Part shown: in pieces, positions 53,666 to 62,694 of the stretch
How the letters are laid out: each line of letters starts with the position of its first letter
Numbering within the stretch: the first letter of the stretch is position 1
Source: CAYWMY01 sp046352935
GTDB lineage: Bacteria; Pseudomonadota; Gammaproteobacteria; Steroidobacterales; Steroidobacteraceae
NCBI GenBank assembly: GCA_046352935.1
Contig: JAXMGR010000001.1
Span: 1 to 64,000 of the forward strand
Reading direction: 5' to 3'
Length of the DNA: 64,000 nt
Translations under genes and position numbers: made by a program
The notes under the pieces: model-generated
Seen by the model: the letters and a program-made list of their open reading frames with translations, nothing else
Told to the model about the DNA's origin: nothing
The model's database searches: none

Positions 53666-56248
53666 TCAGGCCTTCCTGCCTGCCTTGGGACGTGGCGGGG
53701 CCTTTTTCTTCGCGGGCGCCTTCTTCCGGTTGGGAGGCGTCGCCGCGGGTGCCTTCTTCGCGCGAACCGCAGCGGCAGCCGGCGTCTTCTTCGCAGTCCG
53801 CGCCGTGCCAGACGCGGCGCGTTTCGTCGTGCCGGCCGGCTTCGCGGCCGGATCGGCAGCCGCCGCGCTCGTGCGCGGCGGTGCCGGCACACGCGCGGGG
53901 GCGCCCTTGCGCGCGCGACCGAAACGGCCCCGGCGTTCGGGTGCGGCGGCGAGCAGTTCGCGGCATTCCTCCAGAGACAGTCCGGCAGGATCGCGGTCCT
54001 TCGGGATCTTCGCGTTGCGCTTGCCGTCCGTGACATACGGTCCGAAGCGTCCCTTCAGAACCCGCACGCCCTCGTCGCCGAAATCCAGGATCCGGCGTTC
54101 CGCCTCGGTGCGCTCCTTCTCCGCGATGATCTCGAGCGCGCGCGCGAGTTCGAGCGTGTACGGGTCGTCGTCCTTGATCGATGCGTACTTCGACCCGTAC
54201 TTGACGTAGGGACCGAATCGTCCGACTCCCACGCTGATGGTCTCGTCGGCGGCGGATCGGCCGAGCGTGCGCGGCAGCGACAGCAGCTTGAGCGCATCGG
54301 CGAGATCGATCTGGTCCATCTTCTGGCCGGGTCGCAGCCCGGCGAACCGCGGCTTTTCCTCGTCGTCGCGGGTGCCGAGCTGCACGTAGGGGCCGTACTG
54401 GCCCATGCGGACACTGATCGGGCGGCCCGTGGCGGCGTCCCGGCCGAGCTCGCGCGCCTCGGAAACCTCCTCGCGCGTCACCGACTTCTCGATCTCGCTC
54501 ACGCGGCTGCGGAAGGGCCTCCAGAAACGGTCGAGTTCGGGCTGCCAGGGCTTCCCGCCGTTCGAGATGTCGTCGAGCACGTCCTCCATCTGCGCCGTGA
54601 AGTTGAAGTCGACGTAGACCGGGAAGTAGCGCACGAGGAAGCGGCTGACGATACGCCCGATGTCGGTCGGCACGAACGCGCGGCCGTTCATCTCGACATA
54701 CTGCCGGTAGCGCAGCGTCTCGATGATGGCGGCGTAGGTGGACGGCCGGCCGATGCCGAAGGCCTCGAGCGCCTTGACGAGGCTGGCTTCGGTGTAACGC
54801 GGGGGCGGTTCCGTGAAGTGCTGCTCCGGACGGATGCCCTCGAGGCGGACGCGCTCGCCTGTCGCGAGCGCCGGCAGACGCAGTTCGCCGTCGTCGTCGG
54901 GTGTGTCGTCCTCGTCGCGGTCCTCGTGGTAGACCGCGAGAAAGCCCGGCGACACCAGTGTGGCGCCGCTCGCGCGCAGCCGGTGCCGGTCCTGTGGCGC
55001 GATGGTGCCGTCCGCGCCGACGACGCCCGACGGAGCGAGTTCGACCGTCACCGTGTCGTACACGGCCGGCGCCATCTGGCAGGCCACCGTCCGCTGCCAG
55101 ATCAGGCCGTACAGCCGCCGCTGGTCGGCGTCCTCGATGTCCCGGGCCGCGGCCTCCAGGTTGCGCGCCGCGGACGTGGGCCGGATCGCCTCGTGTGCTT
55201 CCTGCGCATTCTTGGACTTCGTGCGATAGACGTTGACCTGCTCGGAAAGGCTCCGCTCGCCGTACTGGTCGACGACGGTGCGGCGGATCTCCTGCACGGC
55301 TTCGTTCGACAACGACACCGAGTCGGTGCGCATGTACGTGATGAAACCCGCCTCGTACAGGCGCTGCGCGTTCTGCATCGTGCGCCTGGCCGTGAAGCCG
55401 AGCTTGCGTGCGGCCTCCTGCTGCAGGGTCGAGGTCGTGAACGGTGGCGCGGGATTGCGGCGACGCGGCTTCTTCTCGACGTTGATGACGACCAGTTCAC
55501 CGGCGGCTGCCGCGAGCAGCGTCCGTTCGACCTCGCGCGCCTCGTTCTCGCTGCGGAACGTGAAACGGTTCTCGCGGGTGTCGGCCTCGACCTTCCCGCC
55601 ACGGTACTCGACGAGCCGGGCGACGAACCGGCTGCCCGCCTTGTCGGCATCCGCCTCGATGGTCCAGTACTCCTGGCGCTCGAAGCGGCCGATCTCGTCC
55701 TCGCGCTCGCAGATCAGTCGCAGCGCGACGCTCTGCACGCGACCGGCCGAGAGCCCGGGCTTGATCTTCTTCCAGAGCAGGGGCGAGAGCGTGAAACCCA
55801 CCAGGTAGTCGAGCGCCCGGCGCGCCTGCTGCGCGTTGATCAGGTTCTCGTTGAGGTGATCGGGGTGGCCGATGGCCTCGCGGATCGCGTTGCGGGTGAT
55901 CTCGTAGAAGCGCACGCGGTGCACTTCCTTGCCGGCCAGCGCGCCGCGGGACTCGAGGATCTCGGCCAGGTGCCAGGAGATCGCCTCACCCTCGCGGTCC
56001 GGGTCGGTCGCGAGGAACAGCGACTTCGCGCGTCGCACCGCCTTCTCGATCGCGTCGACCTTCGGCGCGTTCTTCTCGATCACGGCGTACTTCATCCGGA
56101 AGCCGTGCTCCGTGTCGATCGCGCCTTCCTTCTCGATCAGGTCGCGGACGTGGCCGTAGGACGCGAGCACCTCGAAGTCCCTGCCCAGGTACTTCTTGAT
56201 GGTCTTGGCCTTTGCCGGCGATTCGACGATGACGAGGTTGTCGGTCAT
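53666..56248 (-). CDS. topA: DNA topoisomerase I
   Basis: An 860-aa type IA topoisomerase that relaxes negative supercoils. The TOPRIM site has E9 in VESPAKAKTI and the acidic TDPDREGE at 81-88; the active-site tyrosine is Y305 in GFITYMRTDSVSLS. C-terminal Topo_C repeats (MGQYGPYVQLG, VGRFGPYVKYG, KGRFGPYVTDG) follow. No four-cysteine zinc ribbons are present; instead the last 60 residues are Lys/Ala/Pro-rich, like a histone H1 tail and like Xanthomonas-type enzymes. Probably exported from its own promoter upstream of 56249; hemF follows directly. Confidence 0.96.
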   Translation of the reverse strand: MTDNLVIVESPAKAKTIKKYLGRDFEVLASYGHVRDLIEKEGAIDTEHGFRMKYAVIEKNAPKVDAIEKAVRRAKSLFLATDPDREGEAISWHLAEILESRGALAGKEVHRVRFYEITRNAIREAIGHPDHLNENLINAQQARRALDYLVGFTLSPLLWKKIKPGLSAGRVQSVALRLICEREDEIGRFERQEYWTIEADADKAGSRFVARLVEYRGGKVEADTRENRFTFRSENEAREVERTLLAAAAGELVVINVEKKPRRRNPAPPFTTSTLQQEAARKLGFTARRTMQNAQRLYEAGFITYMRTDSVSLSNEAVQEIRRTVVDQYGERSLSEQVNVYRTKSKNAQEAHEAIRPTSAARNLEAAARDIEDADQRRLYGLIWQRTVACQMAPAVYDTVTVELAPSGVVGADGTIAPQDRHRLRASGATLVSPGFLAVYHEDRDEDDTPDDDGELRLPALATGERVRLEGIRPEQHFTEPPPRYTEASLVKALEAFGIGRPSTYAAIIETLRYRQYVEMNGRAFVPTDIGRIVSRFLVRYFPVYVDFNFTAQMEDVLDDISNGGKPWQPELDRFWRPFRSRVSEIEKSVTREEVSEARELGRDAATGRPISVRMGQYGPYVQLGTRDDEEKPRFAGLRPGQKMDQIDLADALKLLSLPRTLGRSAADETISVGVGRFGPYVKYGSKYASIKDDDPYTLELARALEIIAEKERTEAERRILDFGDEGVRVLKGRFGPYVTDGKRNAKIPKDRDPAGLSLEECRELLAAAPERRGRFGRARKGAPARVPAPPRTSAAAADPAAKPAGTTKRAASGTARTAKKTPAAAAVRAKKAPAATPPNRKKAPAKKKAPPRPKAGRKA

Positions 56249-56340
56249 TTGCTGTCAGGCGAGTCGATTTGCCCTGTCCCTGAAAAACGAAAACCGCGGA
56301 TCGGACCGCGGCTGCACTGGGGGACTCCGGTGAGGGAGCG

Positions 56341-56814
56341 TCAATGCAGCACGTCGGGACGCTCCTCGAACACCAGGTCCTCCATGCGCGCATAGGCCTG
56401 TTCCTGCCCCGGCTGGCTGAACAGGACCATCAGTACGACCCACTTCATCTGGTCGATCGAGATGTCGTCTGCCTCGAGTGCGAGCAGCCGGTCGATGACC
56501 AGCTCGCGTTGCGTTGCGGACAGGATCCCGACATTCTCCAGATGCAGCAGGAAACCACGGACATCCGCGGTCAGGCGCGCCACCTCGTGACCACAGAAGA
56601 CCCGGAACGGGCGCGCCGCCGTGTTCCTCACGTCCCGGGCCGTATCGCCCGCCAGACCTTCGACCCATTGGATCGCCCGGTTGATCTCCGGTTCCGCGTA
56701 GCCGGCCCTCTCGAGCTCGTCCTTGAGCGCGTCGCGATTCGGTTCCGGTTCGTCCTCGGCGCCCAGGAAGTTCTCGAACAGGTGGATCAGGATGTCGAGA
56801 ACGCTTTCCTTCAT
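56341..56814 (-). CDS. smg: Smg protein (DUF494)
   Basis: A 157-aa protein of the Smg/DUF494 family, named from its place next to dprA (smf). Family features are MKESVLDILIHLFENF, RAIQWVEGL and the C-terminal DDISIDQMKWVVLMVL with LVFEERPDVLH. Function unknown. The start overlaps the dprA stop (ATGA), so translation is coupled. 92 nt separate it from topA. Confidence 0.94.
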   Translation of the reverse strand: MKESVLDILIHLFENFLGAEDEPEPNRDALKDELERAGYAEPEINRAIQWVEGLAGDTARDVRNTAARPFRVFCGHEVARLTADVRGFLLHLENVGILSATQRELVIDRLLALEADDISIDQMKWVVLMVLFSQPGQEQAYARMEDLVFEERPDVLH

Positions 56815-58004
56815 GATGTCCGCCCGGTTGACGCCCGGCAGAACCTGCCGCCGCGACTCTCGACTTCTCCCTCGATCTCCAGCACGAGCAGCCGGGCCGA
56901 CAGGACCTGGGCCTCGAGCCCCGTGCGCTCGACCAGCGTGTCGAGGTCCACAGGGTCGAAGCCGAGCGCATTCAACAGCATTTCCCGCCCCCTGTCCAAC
57001 TGGCCGGCCGCGGCCCGTCCGGCTCGAGGTGCCTCCGGGCAGGGCGCTGAACCGGGCCAGACCAGGCCGAAATCGAGGTCGGAGACGACGTCCCCGGCGG
57101 ATTCCACGAGCTGCGCGCCGTCACGGATGAGACGGTGGCAGCCGCGCGCCATCGGGTTGTGTGTCGAGCCCGGCACGGCGAACACGGCGCGCCCCTGCTC
57201 GCCTGCCATGCGCGCCGTGATCAGCGAGCCGGAGCGAAGTGCGGCCTCGACCACGAGGACGCCGAGCGAAAGACCCGAGATCACGCGATTCCGCTGCGGG
57301 AAGTGCGCGGCCCGCGGGGGGAAGTCCAGCGGGAATTCCGACACGAGCGCGCCGCGGTCGGCGATCTCCCGGGCCAGCGCCGCGTGCTCCGGCGGGTAGA
57401 CGGAGCCGAGCCCGGTGCCGCACACGGCCACGGTGCGGCCACCGCCGGCGAGCGCACCGCGGTGCGCGGCTGCGTCGATACCGAGCGCGAGTCCGCTCGT
57501 GACGGCGAGTCCGGCGCGACCGAACTCGGCGCCGAACCGATGCGCCAGCTCGCGCCCGGCCGGCGTCGGTCGGCGGCTCCCGACGATCGCGAGCTGCGGC
57601 AGGTGAAGGACATCGACGTCGCCGTCGACGTACAGCACGAGCGGTGGACCCGTGATCGTCGCGAGGGCGGCGGGATAGTCCGCGTCGCCGTAGGCCAGCA
57701 GGTGATGACGCGGATCGTCGAGCCAGCGTTCGACGGCGGGGTCCGGTCGCCTCGCGGCGACGCCGAGCGCCTCGCACACCGCCCGTGGCAGGCCCCGCGG
57801 GTCGGATCCGTCGATGATCGAGCGGACGACCTCGGCCGCGCTGCCCGCTGCGTCGATCGCTGCGCGGATCTCCGCCGGCGGCACGCCGGGCATTCGTGCG
57901 AGAGCGAGCCACGCGCGCGTTTCTGCCGTGTTGCCGCAGAAACGCGAAACCCCCGCACCGCGCCGTTCCAGGGTCGGGCGCGATGCGGGGGTCGGTGAGT
58001 TCAC
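56811..58004 (-). CDS. dprA: DNA-processing protein DprA
   Basis: A 397-aa protein that binds incoming single-stranded DNA and loads RecA during natural transformation. The Rossmann core reads VGSRRPTPAGRELAHRFG, VTSGLALGIDAAAHRGAL, AVCGTGLGSVYPPEH and VVEAALRSGSLITARMAGEQGR in pieces. An extra N-terminal SAM-like helical part and a C-terminal winged-helix (DLDTLVERTGLEAQVLSARL) are present. The GTG start at 58004 lies one nt after the LysM gene stop. Confidence 0.95.
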   Translation of the reverse strand: MNSPTPASRPTLERRGAGVSRFCGNTAETRAWLALARMPGVPPAEIRAAIDAAGSAAEVVRSIIDGSDPRGLPRAVCEALGVAARRPDPAVERWLDDPRHHLLAYGDADYPAALATITGPPLVLYVDGDVDVLHLPQLAIVGSRRPTPAGRELAHRFGAEFGRAGLAVTSGLALGIDAAAHRGALAGGGRTVAVCGTGLGSVYPPEHAALAREIADRGALVSEFPLDFPPRAAHFPQRNRVISGLSLGVLVVEAALRSGSLITARMAGEQGRAVFAVPGSTHNPMARGCHRLIRDGAQLVESAGDVVSDLDFGLVWPGSAPCPEAPRAGRAAAGQLDRGREMLLNALGFDPVDLDTLVERTGLEAQVLSARLLVLEIEGEVESRGGRFCRASTGRTS

Positions 58005-58005
58005 G

Positions 58006-59103
58006 TCACGGACTCTTGACGATGTCGCCGACGCGCAGTGCCGAGCCCGCCTCCATCACGAGACCGAAACTCAGGCGGTCGTGCGTCTTGAAGACCATGA
58101 AGGTGCCCGCTCGCTCGTCGGGCAGCCGGACTTTCGATCCGAATCCACCCTTGACGGTGTCGCGGACCTTCGGGCCCTTCTGGAAGATCTCGAGCACGTG
58201 CCCGGGCTTCAGGCCGTGCCGGCTGCCCCGGTTGATCACGACGACCTGGTACTGCCCGATCACCGTGACGCCATCGACCACGGACATGATGGTGCCCTCG
58301 ACCTTGGAATCCGGCGGCCGGGGCACGAAATCGAGGCGTGCATCGCCGGGCTCGGCGAACAGCCGATCGCCCTCGAGGGTCTCACGGGTCGACTCGGTCA
58401 CGAGCAGCGACGACGGGTCGCCGAGCCGCGTGGCGCGGGCCTTGCCGGTGTAGATGCCCTGGTAGCCGATGACCTTTCCGTCGTCAGGGTCCCTGAGCGC
58501 ATCGCCGACGTGATAGATGAGCCGGGTGTCGTCGACCCTGCCCTTGAAGCCGCGCGCATACAGGGTGTTGCCGAGCGCGGCGATCAGGTGGTGGTCGCGC
58601 GTGCGGACCACGTACGGCGCGCCGTCGACGTCTTCCTTCGCGAGCACGGTCGGTCGCGACATGAATGCGGCAACCTTGTCGTACGGGATCGCCTGGATGG
58701 ATTCGGACAGCGGGTTCGACCGCACGCGGGGGGACAGCCGCACATCCCCGCCGCGCGCCAGCGTGACGCGCGGCTGGCCGTCGATCCACACGAGCGCGAG
58801 CTCGTCGCCGGGATAGATGAGGTGGGGATTCTCGACCTGGGGGTTGACGTACCAGATCTCGGGCCAGAACCACGGATCGCGCAGGAACTTTGCCGAAATG
58901 TCCCACAGGGTGTCGCCCCGCTGCACGACGTACCGGGCCGGAGCGTCGGGCGCGAGCGGAATGGTGCGAGTCGCAGGAGCCTCCTCGGAACGGGCCTCCG
59001 CGACGATGTCGCCGGGCAGGGCCGGTGCGAGCGCGGCTGCGAGGGCCGCCGTGGCGGCGATGCCCAGGAGTTTTCGTGTCATGCGAAGGGTGGACAGCGC
59101 CAT
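58006..59103 (-). CDS. LysM peptidoglycan-binding protein
   Basis: A 365-aa exported protein: signal peptide (LLGIAATAALAAALAPALPG) and one LysM domain at about 58-105 (YVVQRGDTLWDISAKFL then WPEIWYVNPQVENPHLIYPGD). The large C-terminal part, with NRGSRHGLKPGHVLEIF and FMVFKTHDRLSFGLVM, is conserved in gammaproteobacterial proteins located between dprA and def. It may tether to peptidoglycan. GGGAG lies 9 nt before the ATG at 59103; an ATG at 59082 is possible. Divergent from def. Confidence 0.9.
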   Translation of the reverse strand: MALSTLRMTRKLLGIAATAALAAALAPALPGDIVAEARSEEAPATRTIPLAPDAPARYVVQRGDTLWDISAKFLRDPWFWPEIWYVNPQVENPHLIYPGDELALVWIDGQPRVTLARGGDVRLSPRVRSNPLSESIQAIPYDKVAAFMSRPTVLAKEDVDGAPYVVRTRDHHLIAALGNTLYARGFKGRVDDTRLIYHVGDALRDPDDGKVIGYQGIYTGKARATRLGDPSSLLVTESTRETLEGDRLFAEPGDARLDFVPRPPDSKVEGTIMSVVDGVTVIGQYQVVVINRGSRHGLKPGHVLEIFQKGPKVRDTVKGGFGSKVRLPDERAGTFMVFKTHDRLSFGLVMEAGSALRVGDIVKSP

Positions 59104-59143
59104 CCGACTAGCTCCCTGTGTGCCGGCACAGACCGGCCAAACG

Positions 59144-59149
59144 TATAAT
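59144..59149 (+). promoter_or_regulatory. TATAAT element in the LysM-def divergent gap
   Basis: A perfect -10 hexamer on the plus strand, 140 nt upstream of def; the -35 position (TGCCGG near 59121) is poor. The same site read on the minus strand (ATTATACG) could also serve the LysM gene. Another AT-rich patch with AACGTTAA and TTTAACAGTATTT lies at 59215-59255. Which gene is driven cannot be decided here. Confidence 0.35.
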
Positions 59150-59288
59150 GCGACACCGCCGATGCACACCGCGGGCCGCCGCACGCGGAACGAACACGCC
59201 CCGCCGGGGGCGTCAACGTTAAGTCGATAGGCGCTGGAACTTTAACAGTATTTCTGCGCCGAATACACGAATACGGGTTGCCAATCGC

Positions 59289-59828
59289 ATGACGTGTCTC
59301 ACAATCCTCGAGTATCCGGACCCGCGTCTCCGTACCGTCGCCGCGCCTGTTGCAACGGTCGACGACGAGGTGCGCACGCTGATCGCGGACATGCTCGAGA
59401 CCATGTACGCCGCGAAGGGCATCGGGCTCGCCGCGACCCAGGTCGACGTGCACCGGCGCCTGCTGGTGATCGATGTTTCCGATGAACGCAACGAGCCCCG
59501 CGTGTTCGTCGATCCCGAGGTGATCGCGCGCGACGCGACGGGCTCGCATCAGGAGGGCTGCCTGTCGGTGCCGGGCATCTACGAGGACGTGCAGCGCGCG
59601 CAGCGCATCCGCGTTCGCGCGCTCGACCGCGACGGGCGGCCGTTCGAGCTGGACGCGGACGGGCTCCTCGCCATCTGCATCCAGCACGAGATCGATCACC
59701 TCGACGGCAGGCTGTTCGTCGACTACCTGTCCGAGCTGAAACGGCAGCGCATCCGCAAGAAACTCGACAAGGAGCGCCGGCACCGCGCCGATACGGCGCC
59801 CCGGCGGTCCGGCGCGCCCTCGCTCTGA
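59289..59828 (+). CDS. def: Peptide deformylase
   Basis: A 179-aa metalloenzyme that removes the N-formyl group from new proteins. The three motifs are GIGLAATQ (44-51), EGCLS with metal ligand C91 and QHEIDHLDG with H133, E134 and H137. The basic tail (KRQRIRKKLDKERRHR) is usual in this group. It is the first gene of the def-fmt-rsmB run; fmt starts 1 nt after its stop. Confidence 0.97.
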   Translation: MTCLTILEYPDPRLRTVAAPVATVDDEVRTLIADMLETMYAAKGIGLAATQVDVHRRLLVIDVSDERNEPRVFVDPEVIARDATGSHQEGCLSVPGIYEDVQRAQRIRVRALDRDGRPFELDADGLLAICIQHEIDHLDGRLFVDYLSELKRQRIRKKLDKERRHRADTAPRRSGAPSL

Positions 59829-59829
59829 C

Positions 59830-60774
59830 GTGTCGTCGCTGCGGATCGTTTTCGCCGGCACACCGGATTTCGCGGTCCCGGCGCTCGAAGCCATCGCCGG
59901 CTCCCGTCATCGCGTCGTCGCCTGTTACACGCAACCCGACCGGCCCGCGGGCCGCGGCCGCCGACTCGCGGAGAGCCCGGTGAAGGCCTGTGCCCGTGCG
60001 CTCGGGCTGCCGGTCGAGCAGCCCTCGACGCTGCGCACGCCCGAGGCCGCGGCGACTCTCCTCGCCCATGCGCCGGACCTCGTGGTCGTGGTGGCCTATG
60101 GGCTGCTGCTGCCGCAGGTCGTGCTCGACGTGCCGCGCTTCGGCTGCCTGAACATCCATGCATCGCTGCTGCCCCGGTGGCGGGGTGCGGCGCCGATCCA
60201 GCGCGCCATCGCGGCCGGAGACGCGGAGACCGGCATCTCGATCATGCGCATGGAGGCCGGACTCGACACCGGGCCGGTGCTGTTCACGCGCCGGATGGCC
60301 ATCACGCCGGAGGACACCGGTGGCAGCCTGCACGATCGTCTCGCCCGCGAGGGCGCGCAGATGATCGTCGAGGCCATCGACCATGTTGCGGGCGGCACGG
60401 CGCGATACCTGCCGCAGGACGAATCACGGGCGACGTACGCCGCCAAGATCCGCACATCCGAAGCCGTCATCGACTGGTCGTCATCCGCACCGGTGATCGA
60501 GCGCCTCATCCGCGCGTTCGTCCCGTGGCCCGTCGCCCGGACCGTCCTCGATGCGGGGCCGCTGTTCATCTGGAAGAGCCACGTGATCGCCGCGGAGGTC
60601 GACGCTCCGCCCGGCACCGTCGTCGCGGCCGGTGATCGCGGTCCCGTCGTCGCAACCGGCGAAGGCGCGCTCTGCATCGACACGGGCCAGCTTCCGGGCC
60701 GCAGGCCGGTGTCCGGCTCCGATCTGGTCAACGGCCGGCATCTCGCCGCCGGCATGGTGCTGGGCCGCGGATGA
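59830..60774 (+). CDS. fmt: Methionyl-tRNA formyltransferase
   Basis: A 314-aa enzyme that formylates initiator Met-tRNA with 10-formyl-THF. Landmarks are RIVFAGTPDFAVPALEAI, the catalytic NIHASLLPRWRGAAPIQ and the SIMRMEAGLDTGPVL stretch; the C-terminal tRNA-binding OB-fold follows. The GTG start (59830) is coupled to def, and its stop overlaps rsmB. Confidence 0.97.
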   Translation: MSSLRIVFAGTPDFAVPALEAIAGSRHRVVACYTQPDRPAGRGRRLAESPVKACARALGLPVEQPSTLRTPEAAATLLAHAPDLVVVVAYGLLLPQVVLDVPRFGCLNIHASLLPRWRGAAPIQRAIAAGDAETGISIMRMEAGLDTGPVLFTRRMAITPEDTGGSLHDRLAREGAQMIVEAIDHVAGGTARYLPQDESRATYAAKIRTSEAVIDWSSSAPVIERLIRAFVPWPVARTVLDAGPLFIWKSHVIAAEVDAPPGTVVAAGDRGPVVATGEGALCIDTGQLPGRRPVSGSDLVNGRHLAAGMVLGRG

Positions 60775-62090
60775 GTGCCTCGTCCCTGCTGCGAGCCCGT
60801 GCCGCCCGCGTGGTCTTCGAGGTCGCCGGGCGTGGCCGTACGCTGGAAGCCGCGATGGGGGCAGCCGGCGGGCCGCCTGCGGATCGTCCCGCACTGCAGG
60901 CGATCTGCTATGGCGCGGTGCGTCGTTTTCCGCGTCACGACGCCTGCCTGCGGTTGATGCAGGGTGCGCGGTACGACTCGACGGACGCGCTCCTGCGCGC
61001 GCTGCTCGTCGTCGGGCTCGAACAGCTGGCCTGCGAACGTACGCCCACGCACGCCGCGGTCATGGAGACCGTGGAGGCGACCCGTGCGCTCGGACGTGGC
61101 CACGCCGCGGGTTTCGTCAATGCGCTGCTGCGCCGCGCGGTGCGGGAACGTGACGCGCTGGTGGCACGACTGGATCGCGACGTCGCCACGCGTCATGCGT
61201 TCCCGGAATGGCTCGCGGCCGCGATCGCGGACGACTGGCCTGCCGAGTGCGAGCGCATCCTCGCCGCGAGCAATGAACAGCCGCCGCTGTGGCTGCGTGT
61301 CAACCGCCGCCGGATGGAGCCCGACGAATATTGCCGGCAGCTGGATGTGCGGAACATCGGTCATCGGCGCGCGGCGTTCGCACCCGAGGCCGTGCGGCTC
61401 GACGTTCCGGTCGACGTGCAGCAGATCCCGGGGTTCGACGTCGGACTCGTGTCCGTGCAGGACGCGGCGGCGCAGCTGGCGGCGCGCCTCGTCGCACCGC
61501 GGCCGGGCATGAGGATCCTGGATGCCTGTGCCGCCCCGGGTGGCAAGGCCTGCCATCTGCTGGAGACGGAACCCGCGATCGAGCTCGTCACCCTCGAGCG
61601 GGATGCCGCCCGCGCGCAGCGCATCGATCAGAATCTCGCGCGTCTCGGCCTCGTCGCGGACTGTCGGGTCGCGGATGCGGGCGATCCCGCGAGCTGGTGG
61701 GACGGCCGCCCGTTCGACCGCATTCTGCTGGACGTGCCCTGCTCGGGCACCGGCGTGATCCGCCGCCACCCCGACATCAAGCTCCTGCGCCGACCGGGGG
61801 ACATCGAAGGGTTCGTGGCGACCCAGAGACGGCTGCTCGAGGCGACGGCCGGTCTGCTGCGGCCGGGCGGTCGCCTCGTTTACGCGACGTGCTCTGTCCT
61901 GCGAGCCGAGAACCGCAGGCTGATCGAAGGGTTTCTCGCAGACACGCCGGGTCTCGTCGACGTGACCGGATCTGCTAGTCTTGAACTGGTTGCTTTGCCA
62001 CCAGCGCCGGAAGACGCGCCGGGCTACGCGCTGTTGCCCGGTACAGCGGACACGGATGGCTTCTTTTATGCCTGTCTCGAGAGCCGCTGA
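60771..62090 (+). CDS. rsmB: 16S rRNA (cytosine967-C5)-methyltransferase
   Basis: A 439-aa enzyme with an N-terminal NusB-like RNA-binding domain and a C-terminal SAM domain. SAM motif DACAAPGGK is at 251-259; the two catalytic cysteines are C324 in DVPCSGTGVIRRHPD and C374 in YATCSVL. The ATG overlaps the fmt stop (ATGA), and the end overlaps the start of the DUF4390 gene. Confidence 0.96.
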   Translation: MSASSLLRARAARVVFEVAGRGRTLEAAMGAAGGPPADRPALQAICYGAVRRFPRHDACLRLMQGARYDSTDALLRALLVVGLEQLACERTPTHAAVMETVEATRALGRGHAAGFVNALLRRAVRERDALVARLDRDVATRHAFPEWLAAAIADDWPAECERILAASNEQPPLWLRVNRRRMEPDEYCRQLDVRNIGHRRAAFAPEAVRLDVPVDVQQIPGFDVGLVSVQDAAAQLAARLVAPRPGMRILDACAAPGGKACHLLETEPAIELVTLERDAARAQRIDQNLARLGLVADCRVADAGDPASWWDGRPFDRILLDVPCSGTGVIRRHPDIKLLRRPGDIEGFVATQRRLLEATAGLLRPGGRLVYATCSVLRAENRRLIEGFLADTPGLVDVTGSASLELVALPPAPEDAPGYALLPGTADTDGFFYACLESR

Positions 62091-62694
62091 TCGCCTCCGG
62101 AAGGACTCTGCCTCGCGTGGCGCGGCGGCGTGGCTGCGGCTGTGCGCCGTGCTGCTCGTCGCATGGTTCGCGGTGTTCGCGAAGCCGGTCGAGGCCCAGG
62201 CGAAGGAAGAGCGATTCGAGGTGCGCAGCGCATTCCTCGAGCTGTCGGGCGGTGTCTGGCACCTCAACGCGCGGCTTCAGCTGGGGCTCTCGCCGGCCGC
62301 GCACCGCGCCATCCAGGACGGCGTTCCGGTCATGCTGACGCTGGAGGCCGAGATCACGCGTGTGCGCCGGTTCCTGCGCGACGAGACCGTCGCCAGCCTG
62401 CAGCAGCGCTGGACGCTGCAATATCACGCCCTCTCGCAACGGTTCCTCGTCACCAGTGCCAACAGCGGCCAGCAGGACTCGTACGCGACCCTGCCGCTCG
62501 CGCTCGAAGCACTCGCAGACGTCCGCCGGGTGCCGGCGGTGGACGAGAGCCTGCTGGAGAAGGGCCGGCGCTATGACGTGAACCTGCGCGCGACGACCGA
62601 CATCGGCGGTCTCCCGGACACGTTGAAGGCCCTGATGTTCTGGCGCGACTGGTCCCGCTCGACGGAGTGGTACGCGTGGACCGTGTACCCTTGA
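62068..62694 (+). CDS. DUF4390 family membrane-anchored protein
   Basis: A 208-aa protein with one N-terminal hydrophobic helix (WLRLCAVLLVAWFAVFA) and a beta-rich domain of the DUF4390 type: FEVRSAFLELSGGVWHLNARLQL, TLQYHALSQRFLV and the closing LMFWRDWSRSTEWYAWTVYP. It is regularly found between rsmB and ntrY. Function unknown; an accessory to NtrY is a guess from context. Starts at 62056 and 62068 are both possible, the latter with GGATGG 9 nt upstream. It overlaps rsmB by 23 nt and ntrY by 19 nt. Confidence 0.85.
   Translation: MPVSRAADRLRKDSASRGAAAWLRLCAVLLVAWFAVFAKPVEAQAKEERFEVRSAFLELSGGVWHLNARLQLGLSPAAHRAIQDGVPVMLTLEAEITRVRRFLRDETVASLQQRWTLQYHALSQRFLVTSANSGQQDSYATLPLALEALADVRRVPAVDESLLEKGRRYDVNLRATTDIGGLPDTLKALMFWRDWSRSTEWYAWTVYP

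Noticed and set aside
51854..56395. A 1513-codon open frame on the plus strand
   Set aside because: It is antisense to rlmJ, hemF and topA, which are clearly coding; long shadow frames are expected at this GC content.
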